Positions 36,117 through 44,691 of a DNA stretch of 64,000 nt are shown piece after piece. The first letter of the stretch is position 1, and each line of letters starts with the position of its first letter. The translations under genes were made by a program, and so were the position numbers. The DNA lies in NCBI RefSeq assembly GCF_015687155.1, contig NZ_JADPQF010000004.1, forward strand, positions 372,001 through 436,000. The letters are read 5' to 3'. A model generated the notes under the pieces. That model was not told the DNA's origin and did no database searches. It was given only the letters and a program-made list of their open reading frames with translations. This stretch comes from Aliikangiella sp. G2MR2-5. GTDB lineage: Bacteria; Pseudomonadota; Gammaproteobacteria; Enterobacterales; Kangiellaceae.

Positions 36117-36773
36117 ATGACTCAAAAGAAAATAAATCCATTTCGTGTTGCCCGCTATCTTATGGGGGCTGCGGAGCTTTCTCAGTTACCACCGGACGAA
36201 GGCGTTGAAGTTGCTCTTGCTGGTCGCTCAAATGCCGGAAAGTCAACAGCTCTGAACGCTATTACTGAACAAAAGAGCCTGGCCAAGACAAGTAAAACAC
36301 CTGGTCGGACTCAGTTAATTAATTTGTTTCGACTCGATGATCAAAGTCGAATTACCGATCTTCCAGGCTATGGATTTGCCAAAGTCGCGAAAAACGTAAA
36401 AGAACAATGGCAAAGAACCTTGAGTACTTATTTACAGGAAAGGTTATGCCTGCAGGCTCTGGTCATTTTTATGGATATCCGGCATCCGTTAAAAGAAACT
36501 GACAAGCAAATGATTCAGTGGGCTGTTCAGGCCGATCTTTCAGTTCATGTTGTTTTAAGCAAGGCTGATAAACTCAAATCCGGGGCGCGTAAAACGGCCT
36601 TGTTAAATGCCAATAAACACTTGCAAAGAATGTCATCAAATATTACCAGCCAGGTATTTTCTGCGACTAACCGCATTGGGGTGGATGAGTTAATTGACAA
36701 GTTAAGACTGTGGTACGGGTATATGGATGAGGAAGAATTACTCAATCTTGCAGATACTTCTTCTACCAAATAA
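36117..36773 (+). CDS. engB: Ribosome biogenesis GTPase EngB (YihA/YsxC)
   Basis: A 218-residue essential-type GTPase involved in large-subunit assembly and cell division. G1 is AGRSNAGKST, G3 is DLPGYGFAKV, G4 is LSKADKL (Ser in place of Thr), and G5 is FSATNRIG. The length and N-terminal FRVARYLMGAAEL segment are typical. It sits beside the cytochrome c4 block, as in Pseudomonas, though polA is not visible here. Confidence 0.96.
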   Translation: MTQKKINPFRVARYLMGAAELSQLPPDEGVEVALAGRSNAGKSTALNAITEQKSLAKTSKTPGRTQLINLFRLDDQSRITDLPGYGFAKVAKNVKEQWQRTLSTYLQERLCLQALVIFMDIRHPLKETDKQMIQWAVQADLSVHVVLSKADKLKSGARKTALLNANKHLQRMSSNITSQVFSATNRIGVDELIDKLRLWYGYMDEEELLNLADTSSTK

Positions 36774-36809
36774 TAGCGTTAATAGTATTAAAACAATCAG
36801 GCAACACAA

Positions 36810-37184
36810 ATGAATTATAAATTGCTTTGTATGTTTTTGGTGTCCACCATTCTTATTTTTGACGCAAATAGCTTGAGTGCGGATGAACTCAATGTGCCCA
36901 AGGTACATGGAACACCTAAGGGGGCTAATCCTACAGTTGTTATTCAGCCAAGATACCCTTCGGAGGCTATCAATGATGGTGTTGAAGGTTGGGTTCATTT
37001 CCAGTTTTTAATCGCTGATGACGGAAAACCCAAAGACATTAAAATATTGAACTCATACCCTGAAAAAATTTTTGACGCAGATGCTTTGAAGTCAATTAAG
37101 CAGTGGACGTTTTCAACTGCAAACTTAAAGAATCCTGATGACAGGATGGAGTTTGTTATGGAGTTTCAATTAAGCCTGGACTAG
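36810..37184 (+). CDS. TonB C-terminal-like exported protein
   Basis: A 124-residue protein with a signal peptide or N-terminal anchor (residues 1-24, cut near SLSA/DELN) and a TonB C-terminal domain: QPRYPSEAINDGVEGWVHFQFLI with the following DADALKSIKQWTFS helix-strand. It lacks the proline-rich linker of true TonB, so it is a stand-alone domain in the periplasm rather than an energy transducer. The start has no strong ribosome site. It is the second of four plus-strand genes after engB. Confidence 0.8.
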   Translation: MNYKLLCMFLVSTILIFDANSLSADELNVPKVHGTPKGANPTVVIQPRYPSEAINDGVEGWVHFQFLIADDGKPKDIKILNSYPEKIFDADALKSIKQWTFSTANLKNPDDRMEFVMEFQLSLD

Positions 37185-37254
37185 ATGGAGTGATTCTACT
37201 TGAAAGCCTGTCACTTTAGTTTACGGGTTTGTAACCGTTATTTTTAGGGAGTAC

Positions 37255-38781
37255 GTGAGGCCGTTGAGACTTTTATTCCTCTCATTAATTTCTCTGTTTG
37301 CATTGTTTAGTTGCAAGATATCTTATGCGGCTAACTCTTCATCTATCAACGCCATCTGGAGCGAGCTGACAGATTTCGAAAAAAACGTCTTATCCAAAGA
37401 GAGACTAGCCCAACAGGGAGATGCTGATGCCTTGTTGGGGCTTTATCTGCTAGCTTCCGGCGATATTCGCTATTTCGAAGACTATGAAAGAATTCTCTCT
37501 TCCGTCAATCATTTTATCAAACAATTTCAGTTAGAAATAAAAGGAGAGACCTCTAATGAAGTGATCGGCATGAAGCTTCACGAAGCCATGCACGAAACTT
37601 TTTTCCTTGGTGGAAATAAAGGGGATGATATGGGGAAAGGCTATTATTTTGATCAAAGTAAGCTGAGCGACATCTTTTATACCAAGCGATTTAATTGCAT
37701 TAGTTCCTCTCTTCTCTATATTGTTCTTGCTAGAAAGCTGAATCTTGATGTGCAGGGGGTGTTATTGCCTTCACACGCTTTTGTACAACTCAATTTAGAA
37801 GATGGCAGTTATGTGGATGTTGAGACGACTTCTATTAACGGCTTTGGATGGGAACATGATGAAGCCTTCTATGAGGAAGACGACGATGATAAGAGTTGGT
37901 TTGAGCAGCGAGGTTTAACACCATCGACTTATCTGGACTATAAGAACAGAGAAGTTGTGAGTCCGTTTAAAGTTGGAGTTCGCAACATGCGAAACCAACA
38001 TACTTTTGAAGAGAATATGCGTTATGAGAGTCGTTTTCGAATAGCCGAAGTCGCGACTTTGCTGGATGGCGGCGCTGATTTCCACAAATATCGATTGAGT
38101 TTTTATAATCAAGAATTCAAAAAAATGAACGATGGATTGGGTCATCAACTGTTAATTGAAATGTTCTCAAAAATCAAACCTTATCTTGATTCGCTGGAAA
38201 ACAATTCTTTTAATGACCTGGAGCTGGAAAATCTTTTAGGCTGGGTTCGATCGCAATATGCCTATTCACTTCTCATGGCTGAGAGATTTGATGAAGCCAG
38301 AGATGCGGCCATCGCAAATTATTTTCGATTACCGTTGAAGATCGACGATAGAGAAGGGATAAGAATCAACACCATAGTCATATTACACAAAGTAGTGACT
38401 CATTATCTTGAACAAATTAATTATGAAAAGGCGGCGCGAGTTTTTGGTGAAATGACTCAGGATTGTTTACAAGATGATGATTGTCGCGGCGGAATTGCTC
38501 GCGTCTATGGTGAATGGATTTCCAGTTATTGGGATGCAAAGCAGTGGCGTAAAGTTATCGAAACGGCCGACAAGTACTTGAAGCTTGATCCTGACAGCCA
38601 GTCTTCTTTTGTATTTAAACAAAATATGACCGCCGCTTATTCAAATTGGGCCAATCGGTTCGCCGAAGCTTCTGACTGGAAAGAAATGAAACGAATTCTT
38701 AATCTTTGTCTGGATGCTGTTCCCGATGACGAGCTTTGTAGAGGGAACCTGAATAAAGTGGAGCAATTATTAAATCAATAG
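37255..38781 (+). CDS. Exported transglutaminase-like/TPR protein
   Basis: A 508-residue periplasmic protein. A signal peptide (cut near SYA/ANSS) precedes a cysteine-protease-like transglutaminase core. The probable triad is Cys in RFNCISSSLLY (about residue 148), His in LPSHAFVQL (about 175) and Asp in YVDVETTS (about 189). From about 320 onward helical repeats resembling TPRs follow. Such SirB1/transglutaminase-core proteins have diverse or unknown functions in the envelope. The start is GTG with a close AGGGAG; a TTG three codons on is possible. It follows the TonB-domain gene by 70 bases. Confidence 0.6.
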   Translation: MRPLRLLFLSLISLFALFSCKISYAANSSSINAIWSELTDFEKNVLSKERLAQQGDADALLGLYLLASGDIRYFEDYERILSSVNHFIKQFQLEIKGETSNEVIGMKLHEAMHETFFLGGNKGDDMGKGYYFDQSKLSDIFYTKRFNCISSSLLYIVLARKLNLDVQGVLLPSHAFVQLNLEDGSYVDVETTSINGFGWEHDEAFYEEDDDDKSWFEQRGLTPSTYLDYKNREVVSPFKVGVRNMRNQHTFEENMRYESRFRIAEVATLLDGGADFHKYRLSFYNQEFKKMNDGLGHQLLIEMFSKIKPYLDSLENNSFNDLELENLLGWVRSQYAYSLLMAERFDEARDAAIANYFRLPLKIDDREGIRINTIVILHKVVTHYLEQINYEKAARVFGEMTQDCLQDDDCRGGIARVYGEWISSYWDAKQWRKVIETADKYLKLDPDSQSSFVFKQNMTAAYSNWANRFAEASDWKEMKRILNLCLDAVPDDELCRGNLNKVEQLLNQ

Positions 38782-38831
38782 TTGTAGTAATAAATTGGTT
38801 CTAGTCTTATAAAAAATCAGGGAGAGAGTGT

Positions 38832-39809
38832 TTGATAGTTCCGGAGTATTGGGCAGAAGCAAAATGTCGAGATATCATAGACGGCTCACAACTTACAATT
38901 CAGCGATTTGGTTGGTCAGATGTTAGTCAAGCAGAAGCTAACAGTAATGCGCATGAGCGTGCTCAAGAAGCAATGACCAGAGCCAGAAACGGCGAAAAAG
39001 TTAGAAAGATAGATCATAAAGTTTCCTACAATGGTGCTGAGGGACTCCCTATTAGAGAGGAAATTATTTCCAGACATGGAGATGTAGTTATTACACGAAA
39101 TGTTTACGGCGCTTTGTGTTTGAATTCTCCAGACGTGCTTTTTGCCGATATTGACTCTCTAATAAAGGAGTATGAGCCGGGTTGGAAGCTTTTTGTGCTT
39201 TTAAGTGTAATATCTTTGTCGACGGCATATTTATATTTCAATAAGTTGTCGTTAGCAATTCCAATTCTACTAGTGGCCCATTTTTTTCTTGTTCCATTGT
39301 TGGTCAATCTTTTTATGAATCTAAAAATCAGAGTTTTCGGAGGTGAAAGGGCGATTATAGAAAAAGCAATTGCAGATTATATTTCCAAACACCCGCGAGC
39401 AAATTTACATTTATATAAAACGCCCAACGGTTATCGAATTTTAGCTATGCATCAATTGTTTTCCCCGGGAGAGGAAGACGCGACAGAACTATTGAATGCG
39501 CTGTATTCTGATCCTTTGTACATTCGAATGTGTAAAAATCAGAAGTGCTTTCGTGCCCGAATATCTCCGAAGCCTTGGCGAATTGGAATCAAAAGACTAG
39601 GGCCCAGACCAGGCGTCTGGCCAATTAAAGCAAGCCATCTTCCGGCAAGAAGTGCCTGGATAAAATCATATGAAAAAAAGAACAAAGAATTTTCTTCATG
39701 TCGTTTTATTGGAAAATTTGGTTCAGATAATGTTGAGTCGAAAGCTCTGGGAATTAAAGAGTTGCATGACCATTTTTGTCAATCAACGCAGGATCTTCCT
39801 TTGGCATGA
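38832..39809 (+). CDS. Conserved hypothetical membrane protein with two central helices
   Basis: A 325-residue protein I cannot name. The N-terminus (YWAEAKCRD ... IQRFGWSDVSQAEA) and the YNGAEGLPIREEIISRHG stretch look like strongly conserved motifs. Two adjacent transmembrane helices lie at about residues 118-158, and the C-terminal half is cytoplasmic with Cys and basic clusters (CKNQKCFRARISP). The start is TTG with GGGAG 7 bases upstream. It follows the transglutaminase-like gene by 50 bases and is probably cotranscribed. Confidence 0.55.
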   Translation: MIVPEYWAEAKCRDIIDGSQLTIQRFGWSDVSQAEANSNAHERAQEAMTRARNGEKVRKIDHKVSYNGAEGLPIREEIISRHGDVVITRNVYGALCLNSPDVLFADIDSLIKEYEPGWKLFVLLSVISLSTAYLYFNKLSLAIPILLVAHFFLVPLLVNLFMNLKIRVFGGERAIIEKAIADYISKHPRANLHLYKTPNGYRILAMHQLFSPGEEDATELLNALYSDPLYIRMCKNQKCFRARISPKPWRIGIKRLGPRPGVWPIKASHLPARSAWIKSYEKKNKEFSSCRFIGKFGSDNVESKALGIKELHDHFCQSTQDLPLA

Positions 39810-39894
39810 AGGAAATTCATAAAAGAAGGCTCTTAAAAAACTTAAATTAATTGTCTCGCCGTATATTGACTATCTAATGTTAAGATAGAAGCTC

Positions 39895-40002
39895 TGTAGG
39901 TTGAATTGAGGAACGAAACCTGACAATTTCAAAGTTGGTATGCTTACTACTTTTAAAAGCACATTTGTTGGGTTACGCGACGCGACGCTAACATTATCTA
40001 CT
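39895..40002. repeat. Degenerate REP-like palindromic element
   Basis: The left arm (39895-39925, TGTAGGTTGAATTGAGG...ending AACCTGACA) and the right arm (39966-40002, TGTTGGGTTACGCGACG...ending TCTAC) are imperfect inverted repeats. They resemble the common bacterial palindrome TGTAGGTTGGGTTGAG...AAACCCAACA. It sits just before the ars operon and looks like a worn non-coding repeat or MITE remnant. Confidence 0.45.
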
Positions 40003-40078
40003 GTGCTGTTAAGTATGAATCAATATACAAGCTCTCTTGCCTTAATAACGTCTTTCCCAAAATCACCTTATCATGTAA

Positions 40079-40104
40079 CATATATGAAATAACGTATATA
40101 TAAA
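40079..40104 (+). promoter_or_regulatory. Probable ArsR operator and -10 region of the ars operon
   Basis: An AT-rich dyad, ATATATG-AAATAA-CGTATATAT, lies 36-60 bases before arsR. ArsR-family sites are typically ATA-rich imperfect palindromes overlapping the promoter, and TATATA/TATAAA boxes are part of it. Confidence 0.5.
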
Positions 40105-40139
40105 CTCTGTCGTTTCTGAAGAAAAGAAAAAGTTCTGAT

Positions 40140-40502
40140 ATGGAGCCTGTCGCCTTTTATAAACAGCTTGCCGACGATACTCGCCTGAGCTGTCTCCTGT
40201 TGATCCTGGCCGAACAGGAGCTTTGCGTGTGCGAACTAACCGAGGCGCTCGATCTGAGCCAGCCAAAGGTTTCCCGCCATTTGGCTCAGCTTAAAAAAAG
40301 CGGCTTGTTGGATGACAGGCGTCAGGGTAAGTGGATTTTTTATTCTATCAGCAAAGATTTACCACACTGGGCAAAATTAGTTCTTATCGAAACTGGTCAG
40401 CAAAATCCGGAATTTATAAAAGACAAACTATTTAAATTAAATCGAATGGGTAGCAGGCCGGAAAGAGTCGGTGCCTGTTGTTATAAGGAGAGTTATTCAT
40501 GA
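40140..40502 (+). CDS. arsR: ArsR-family arsenic-responsive repressor
   Basis: A 120-residue winged-helix repressor that leaves DNA when it binds arsenite. The metal site CVC (Cys29 and Cys31, in ELCVCELTEAL) lies at the start of the recognition helix, with Cys18 nearby. The HTH is DLSQPKVSRHLAQLKKSGLL. A further Cys pair is near the C-terminus (GACCYK). Its stop overlaps the ATG of the GAPDH gene by 4 bases. The region is GC-richer than its flanks to the eye, in keeping with acquisition. Confidence 0.9.
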   Translation: MEPVAFYKQLADDTRLSCLLLILAEQELCVCELTEALDLSQPKVSRHLAQLKKSGLLDDRRQGKWIFYSISKDLPHWAKLVLIETGQQNPEFIKDKLFKLNRMGSRPERVGACCYKESYS

Positions 40503-41506
40503 AAGTTGCCATTAATGGCTTTGGCCGCATGGGCCGACTATTTTTTCGTACACTTTGGGGAACTCAGGGCGTTGAAATAGTACATATCAACGAACCGGCG
40601 GGCGATGCTGTCTGTAGTGCTCATTTACTGGCGTTTGATTCAGTGCATGGCAAATTTATGCAGGATGAAATTACGACTGAAGGGGAAAATATTCTGCTCG
40701 AAGGATGCACCATCAAGCACACTCGGGAGTCTGATATGACGACAACCGACTGGGGGAGTGTTGATCTACTGGTAGACTGCAGTGGCAAGTATCGACAGAC
40801 CGAACTTTTCGCGCCGGTTTTTGCTCAAGGCGTTAAAAAAGTGCTGGTTTCCTGCCCGGTCAAAGATGCCGACACGCTCAATATTGCCTACGGTGTTAAT
40901 CACCACCTGTATGACCCTGCTAACAATCATTTAATTACTGCGGCATCCTGTACTACCAACTGTCTGGCGCCGGTAATTAAAGTGTTGCTGGATAACTTTG
41001 GTATCGAACAGGGCGCGATGACCACCATTCACGATATCACCAACACGCAAACTATTATTGATAGCGCGCATAAAGATTTACGTCGAGCTCGTTCGTGCGC
41101 GGAATCTCTGATTCCGACCACTTCGGGTTCGACCACTGCCATCATGAAAATTTTTCCGCAGTTGGAAGGCAAGCTCAACGGTTTGGCTGTTCGCGTGCCA
41201 ACAGTCAATGCCTCTATTGTCGATCTGGTTGTGACCACTAATAAAAACACCTCGGTTGAGGAAGTGAATTCCGCCTTTAAAGCGGCAGCCGAAGGCGAGC
41301 TAAAAGATATTTTGGGTTATGAAACCAGGCCGCTTGTTTCTGTGGACTATAAAGATGACAAACGCTCGGGAATTATCGATGCGCTTTCTACTCAGGTTAC
41401 TAATGACAATATGGTCAAAGTTATTGCCTGGTACGATAATGAAATCAACTATGTAGAAAGAATGAAAGATATTCTTCTGATGGTTAAGAGCGGTCTGGCA
41501 AGCTAA
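40499..41506 (+). CDS. ArsJ-associated glyceraldehyde-3-phosphate dehydrogenase
   Basis: A 335-residue NAD-dependent dehydrogenase. The NAD-binding INGFGRMGRLFFR motif opens the protein, and the active site ASCTTNC holds catalytic Cys151. In arsenate resistance operons this enzyme uses arsenate in place of phosphate to make 1-arseno-3-phosphoglycerate, which ArsJ then exports. The placement between arsR and arsJ shows this role rather than glycolysis. The gene is translationally coupled to arsR. Confidence 0.92.
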   Translation: MKVAINGFGRMGRLFFRTLWGTQGVEIVHINEPAGDAVCSAHLLAFDSVHGKFMQDEITTEGENILLEGCTIKHTRESDMTTTDWGSVDLLVDCSGKYRQTELFAPVFAQGVKKVLVSCPVKDADTLNIAYGVNHHLYDPANNHLITAASCTTNCLAPVIKVLLDNFGIEQGAMTTIHDITNTQTIIDSAHKDLRRARSCAESLIPTTSGSTTAIMKIFPQLEGKLNGLAVRVPTVNASIVDLVVTTNKNTSVEEVNSAFKAAAEGELKDILGYETRPLVSVDYKDDKRSGIIDALSTQVTNDNMVKVIAWYDNEINYVERMKDILLMVKSGLAS

Positions 41507-41519
41507 TTGTTTATCAATT

Positions 41520-42710
41520 ATGAATTCAGTTAGAAACTACGCTACTGTTACCGCGGCCTATTGGGGATTTACTCTGACCGATGGTGCTTTGCGAATGCTG
41601 GTGGTTTTGTATTTTCACCAGCTTGGCTACAGCGCGATTGATATTGCCTTTCTGTTTCTGTTTTACGAGTTTTTTGGGGTGGTGACCAATCTGGTTGGCG
41701 GTTGGCTGGCGGCCAGATTCGGCCTAAATAAAACTTTGTTTTCCGGACTGGCTTTACAGGTTGTAGCGCTTTATTTGTTGAGTCTTGAACAGTTGCTTTC
41801 GGTTCCTTATGTGATGGCAATTCAGGCGCTTTCAGGGATAGCGAAAGATCTTAATAAAATGAGCGCAAAAAGCAGCTTAAAATTACTGGTTAGTGATGGT
41901 GCGCAGGGGCAGCTATTTAAATGGGTGGCTATCCTCACCGGTTCAAAAAACACCTTGAAGGGTTTTGGTTTTTTTCTGGGAGGCTTGTTGCTGTCGGTGT
42001 TTGGTTATAAACAGTCATTGATAGTTATGGCTGTCGGCCTGGCAATTATTGGTATTGCCTGCTTTATTCTTTTACCGGGTGATTTGCAGCAGAAAAAATA
42101 CAAGGTTAAATTTAAACACCTGTTTTCCAAGAGTAAGGCGATTAATCGATTATCCGCGGCGAGACTATTCCTCTTTGGTGCCAGGGATATCTGGTTTGTC
42201 GTTGCTCTACCGGTGTTTTTGCAAGCGAGTTTAAGCTGGAGTCATACACAGGTGGGTACCTTGATGGCTGTGTGGGTGATTGTTTACGGATTAATACAAA
42301 CATCGACGCCCAAAATGTTGGGATTTAAACAGCCAGAGCACGCGCCCAACGGTAATACGGCAACAAAAGCGGCGTTTGTTCTGTTGCTCGCTCCTTTGGC
42401 TATGATTGTTGGTGATTCCTTTTCAGTGGGAATGAACTGGATTATTATCGGAGGCCTGATTGCTTTTGCGGTAGTCTTTGCTATGAACTCCGCCATTCAT
42501 TCTTATCTGATTCTGGCATTTTCGAACAAAGATGATGTGGCGCTCGATGTCGGATTCTACTATATGTCCAACGCTGCCGGACGATTGTTGGGAACCTTGT
42601 TATCGGGACTAATTTACCAGTGGCATGGTTTCATGGCGTGTATTATTGGCTCGGCGATCATGATCGCTGTCTGCAGCCTGATTTCTACCCGGCTGGAAAA
42701 AGTAAAATAA
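41520..42710 (+). CDS. arsJ: ArsJ organoarsenical efflux permease
   Basis: A 396-residue major facilitator superfamily protein with about ten to twelve hydrophobic helices. The N-terminus (YWGFTLTDGALRMLVVLYFH) and the central LNKMSAKSSLKLL segment are typical of ArsJ. It exports 1-arseno-3-phosphoglycerate, which breaks down to arsenate outside. It follows its partner GAPDH by 13 bases. No arsenate reductase or arsenite pump lies in the window, so resistance here is to arsenate by the ArsJ route. Confidence 0.92.
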   Translation: MNSVRNYATVTAAYWGFTLTDGALRMLVVLYFHQLGYSAIDIAFLFLFYEFFGVVTNLVGGWLAARFGLNKTLFSGLALQVVALYLLSLEQLLSVPYVMAIQALSGIAKDLNKMSAKSSLKLLVSDGAQGQLFKWVAILTGSKNTLKGFGFFLGGLLLSVFGYKQSLIVMAVGLAIIGIACFILLPGDLQQKKYKVKFKHLFSKSKAINRLSAARLFLFGARDIWFVVALPVFLQASLSWSHTQVGTLMAVWVIVYGLIQTSTPKMLGFKQPEHAPNGNTATKAAFVLLLAPLAMIVGDSFSVGMNWIIIGGLIAFAVVFAMNSAIHSYLILAFSNKDDVALDVGFYYMSNAAGRLLGTLLSGLIYQWHGFMACIIGSAIMIAVCSLISTRLEKVK

Positions 42711-42743
42711 AGTTATTTAATCGAATTGCATACAGGTAAAAAA

Positions 42744-43145
42744 ATGAATGAACTCGTAGAACAATTGTTGGAAGGCGCTCTAGCGCAAAGCGTGGAAGCT
42801 GAGCCTGCAGAAGACGATGATTTGGTCGAAATCGAAGAAGAGATCTTGCTGCCTATTCCTGCGGATTTTAAAGATTTCCTGATCCACGCCAGTCATATTG
42901 TCTATGGCTCATTGGAGCCGGTGACGGCGCATGATTCTCACCTTCACACTCACCTGCCTGAAGTCACTGCGCAAGCTTGGGCGGAAGGACTGGAAAGAGA
43001 TCTAATTCCTTTATGTGCAGTAGGTATGGGGTATTATTGTGTCAATCAGGAAGGTGAAGTTTTGCTTTGGCAAAACGGTGAAATGACCGATGAATATTGG
43101 GAAAGTGTTTGGAATTGGGTCGAGCGGGTCTGGTTGGAGAGTTAA
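42744..43145 (+). CDS. SMI1/KNR4 (SUKH) domain protein
   Basis: A 133-residue soluble, acidic protein. It shows the SUKH pattern: acidic lead (DDLVEIEEE), LLPIPADFKDFLIHAS, and a GYYCVNQEGEVLLWQNG strand pair with the final WNWVERVW helix. SUKH proteins include immunity proteins to secreted nuclease toxins, but many are single genes of unknown role, and no toxin gene is present here. The start at ATG 42744 has AGG upstream. It follows arsJ by 33 bases. Confidence 0.75.
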   Translation: MNELVEQLLEGALAQSVEAEPAEDDDLVEIEEEILLPIPADFKDFLIHASHIVYGSLEPVTAHDSHLHTHLPEVTAQAWAEGLERDLIPLCAVGMGYYCVNQEGEVLLWQNGEMTDEYWESVWNWVERVWLES

Positions 43146-43184
43146 AAACAAATCATTTGAGGAAAACACGAACAAGGAAGTGCT

Positions 43185-43802
43185 ATGAAAAACAAAAAAT
43201 GGGTGGTCGTATTTCCCCTTCTCAGTTTTATTTGGCTTGCGGTAACTGTAATTATCGCTGGCGAAAATTTTTCTGACTATAACCATGCCCATCAATTTAT
43301 CAGCGAACTTGGTGCAAGCGGAGCGCCTTTGAGTTTTGAAGTTAATTATTGGGGCTTCTTTCCGACTGAAATATTGATCATTCTATTCTCGATAAATCTG
43401 TATTTTATTTTGCCCAGGTCAAAGCTTAAGTGGGTCGGTATTGTTGTTTTGAACGCCTATGCTCTCAGCTATATGCTCGCCGCGGTCTATCCTTGTGATT
43501 TTGGATGTAGGCCGACAAACCCCAGCATGTCCAATGAGCTTCATTTTTTGTTTGGTGGCCTGGCTTATTTGTTGGGAGTTGTTGTAATTCTCGTTTTGGC
43601 TTTTGAATCGCGCCACTGGTGTCAGAGTCGCGTTCCACTTGTTTCGGGAGGTTGCATTTCAGTAGTTGTTTTAAGCATGCTTGGCACTATTGATCTTGAG
43701 GTGGAATATTCCGGCCTTATGCAGCGAATATGTGAAACGCTAATCTATAGCTGGTTTATTCTCTACGCGAGCTACATTTATCGAACTCGGTCGATAAAAT
43801 AA
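43185..43802 (+). CDS. DUF998 family membrane protein
   Basis: A 205-residue inner-membrane protein with six or so hydrophobic helices. The ISELGASGAP segment after the first helix and the YPCDFGC motif (about residue 105) are typical of DUF998. The function of the family is not known. It follows the SUKH gene by 39 bases and converges with a methyltransferase gene. Confidence 0.75.
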   Translation: MKNKKWVVVFPLLSFIWLAVTVIIAGENFSDYNHAHQFISELGASGAPLSFEVNYWGFFPTEILIILFSINLYFILPRSKLKWVGIVVLNAYALSYMLAAVYPCDFGCRPTNPSMSNELHFLFGGLAYLLGVVVILVLAFESRHWCQSRVPLVSGGCISVVVLSMLGTIDLEVEYSGLMQRICETLIYSWFILYASYIYRTRSIK

Positions 43803-43816
43803 TGTACACACCATCA

Positions 43817-44491
43817 TTAACCGAAACTAGTTCTTAATTTGGTTTTTACAAATTTTAGAATATAACCGCTAAAATTGGCCAACGCTTTTATGTCCGCAGG
43901 AATATCCTGATAGTGACAAATATAGCCTAGTTTTACCATTGCTTTATCGAGTTTCGTCTTTCTTCCCCGACCGGGATCAACGATGATAACTTCACAAGTT
44001 GCTGAAGCATGGGCATCGATAAAGTTGGCAAGCAGTGTAATATGTTCATCTTCGTATAAAAGATCGCTACCGATAATCAGATCAAATAGTCCCAAAGAAT
44101 CATCTTTGTCAGCCCAGCTGGTTCGCTCGAAAAAGATCTTTTGATCTTCGTTAATTTTTACATTTCTTTTCAAAAAAGATTCGACTTCCGGGTGATAATC
44201 GGTGGCGGTAATATCGGCGTTCTTACTATTCAGTAAAAGGCTCGGCAAGGCTATCCCGCAGCCGACTTCCAATATTCGTTTTGCTTTAATATTGTAACTA
44301 TCCATAAAATGGGCAAGAGCCATACTGGAGGGCCAGATTACGCCGAATATAGGCCAGGACGCCGAGCAGATCCCGAGACCTTCTGCTTTGCCGTCGGGGT
44401 CATAATATTGCTGATTATCGCGAAGCGTACATAGGTGAATGTCGGTATTCAAAAATTCAATGGTTTGATACTTTAATCTGAGATCTGTCAT
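43817..44491 (-). CDS. Class I SAM-dependent methyltransferase
   Basis: A 224-residue cytoplasmic enzyme with a Rossmann methyltransferase fold. Motif I is ILEVGCGIALPSLLL, motif II/III is ITATDYHPEV, and the post-I and IV region is LFDLIIGSDLLYEDEH. The pattern is like METTL21-type protein-lysine methyltransferases and nicotinamide N-methyltransferase-like proteins. The target is unknown. The start is placed at ATG 44491 with AGG 6 bases upstream, 17 codons inside the open frame. Confidence 0.8.
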   Translation of the reverse strand: MTDLRLKYQTIEFLNTDIHLCTLRDNQQYYDPDGKAEGLGICSASWPIFGVIWPSSMALAHFMDSYNIKAKRILEVGCGIALPSLLLNSKNADITATDYHPEVESFLKRNVKINEDQKIFFERTSWADKDDSLGLFDLIIGSDLLYEDEHITLLANFIDAHASATCEVIIVDPGRGRKTKLDKAMVKLGYICHYQDIPADIKALANFSGYILKFVKTKLRTSFG

Positions 44492-44640
44492 TAGTGGCCT
44501 GCTAAGCGTTGCGCCTGGCCAACTATCGAGGATAAATGACAAAACGAAGGTTTCTCTCTAGAGTAAAGCTTATTGAACAAAGCGCAAGTTAATTTCCCAA
44601 AAGAGAAATAAAAAGAGGCGCATTAATGGCTCGCTTGAGT

Positions 44641-44677
44641 AAAGCCTGTACTCCTTATTATAAGAAGGCAGGCCTTA
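44641..44677 (-). terminator. Long imperfect hairpin after hisD
   Basis: AAGGCCTG and CAGGCTTT form the outer stem and CCTT...AAGG an inner stem, on the minus strand just beyond the hisD stop. No clear T-run follows. It may be the end structure of the his operon transcript. Confidence 0.4.
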
Positions 44678-44691
44678 ATAACGAAAAGAGA

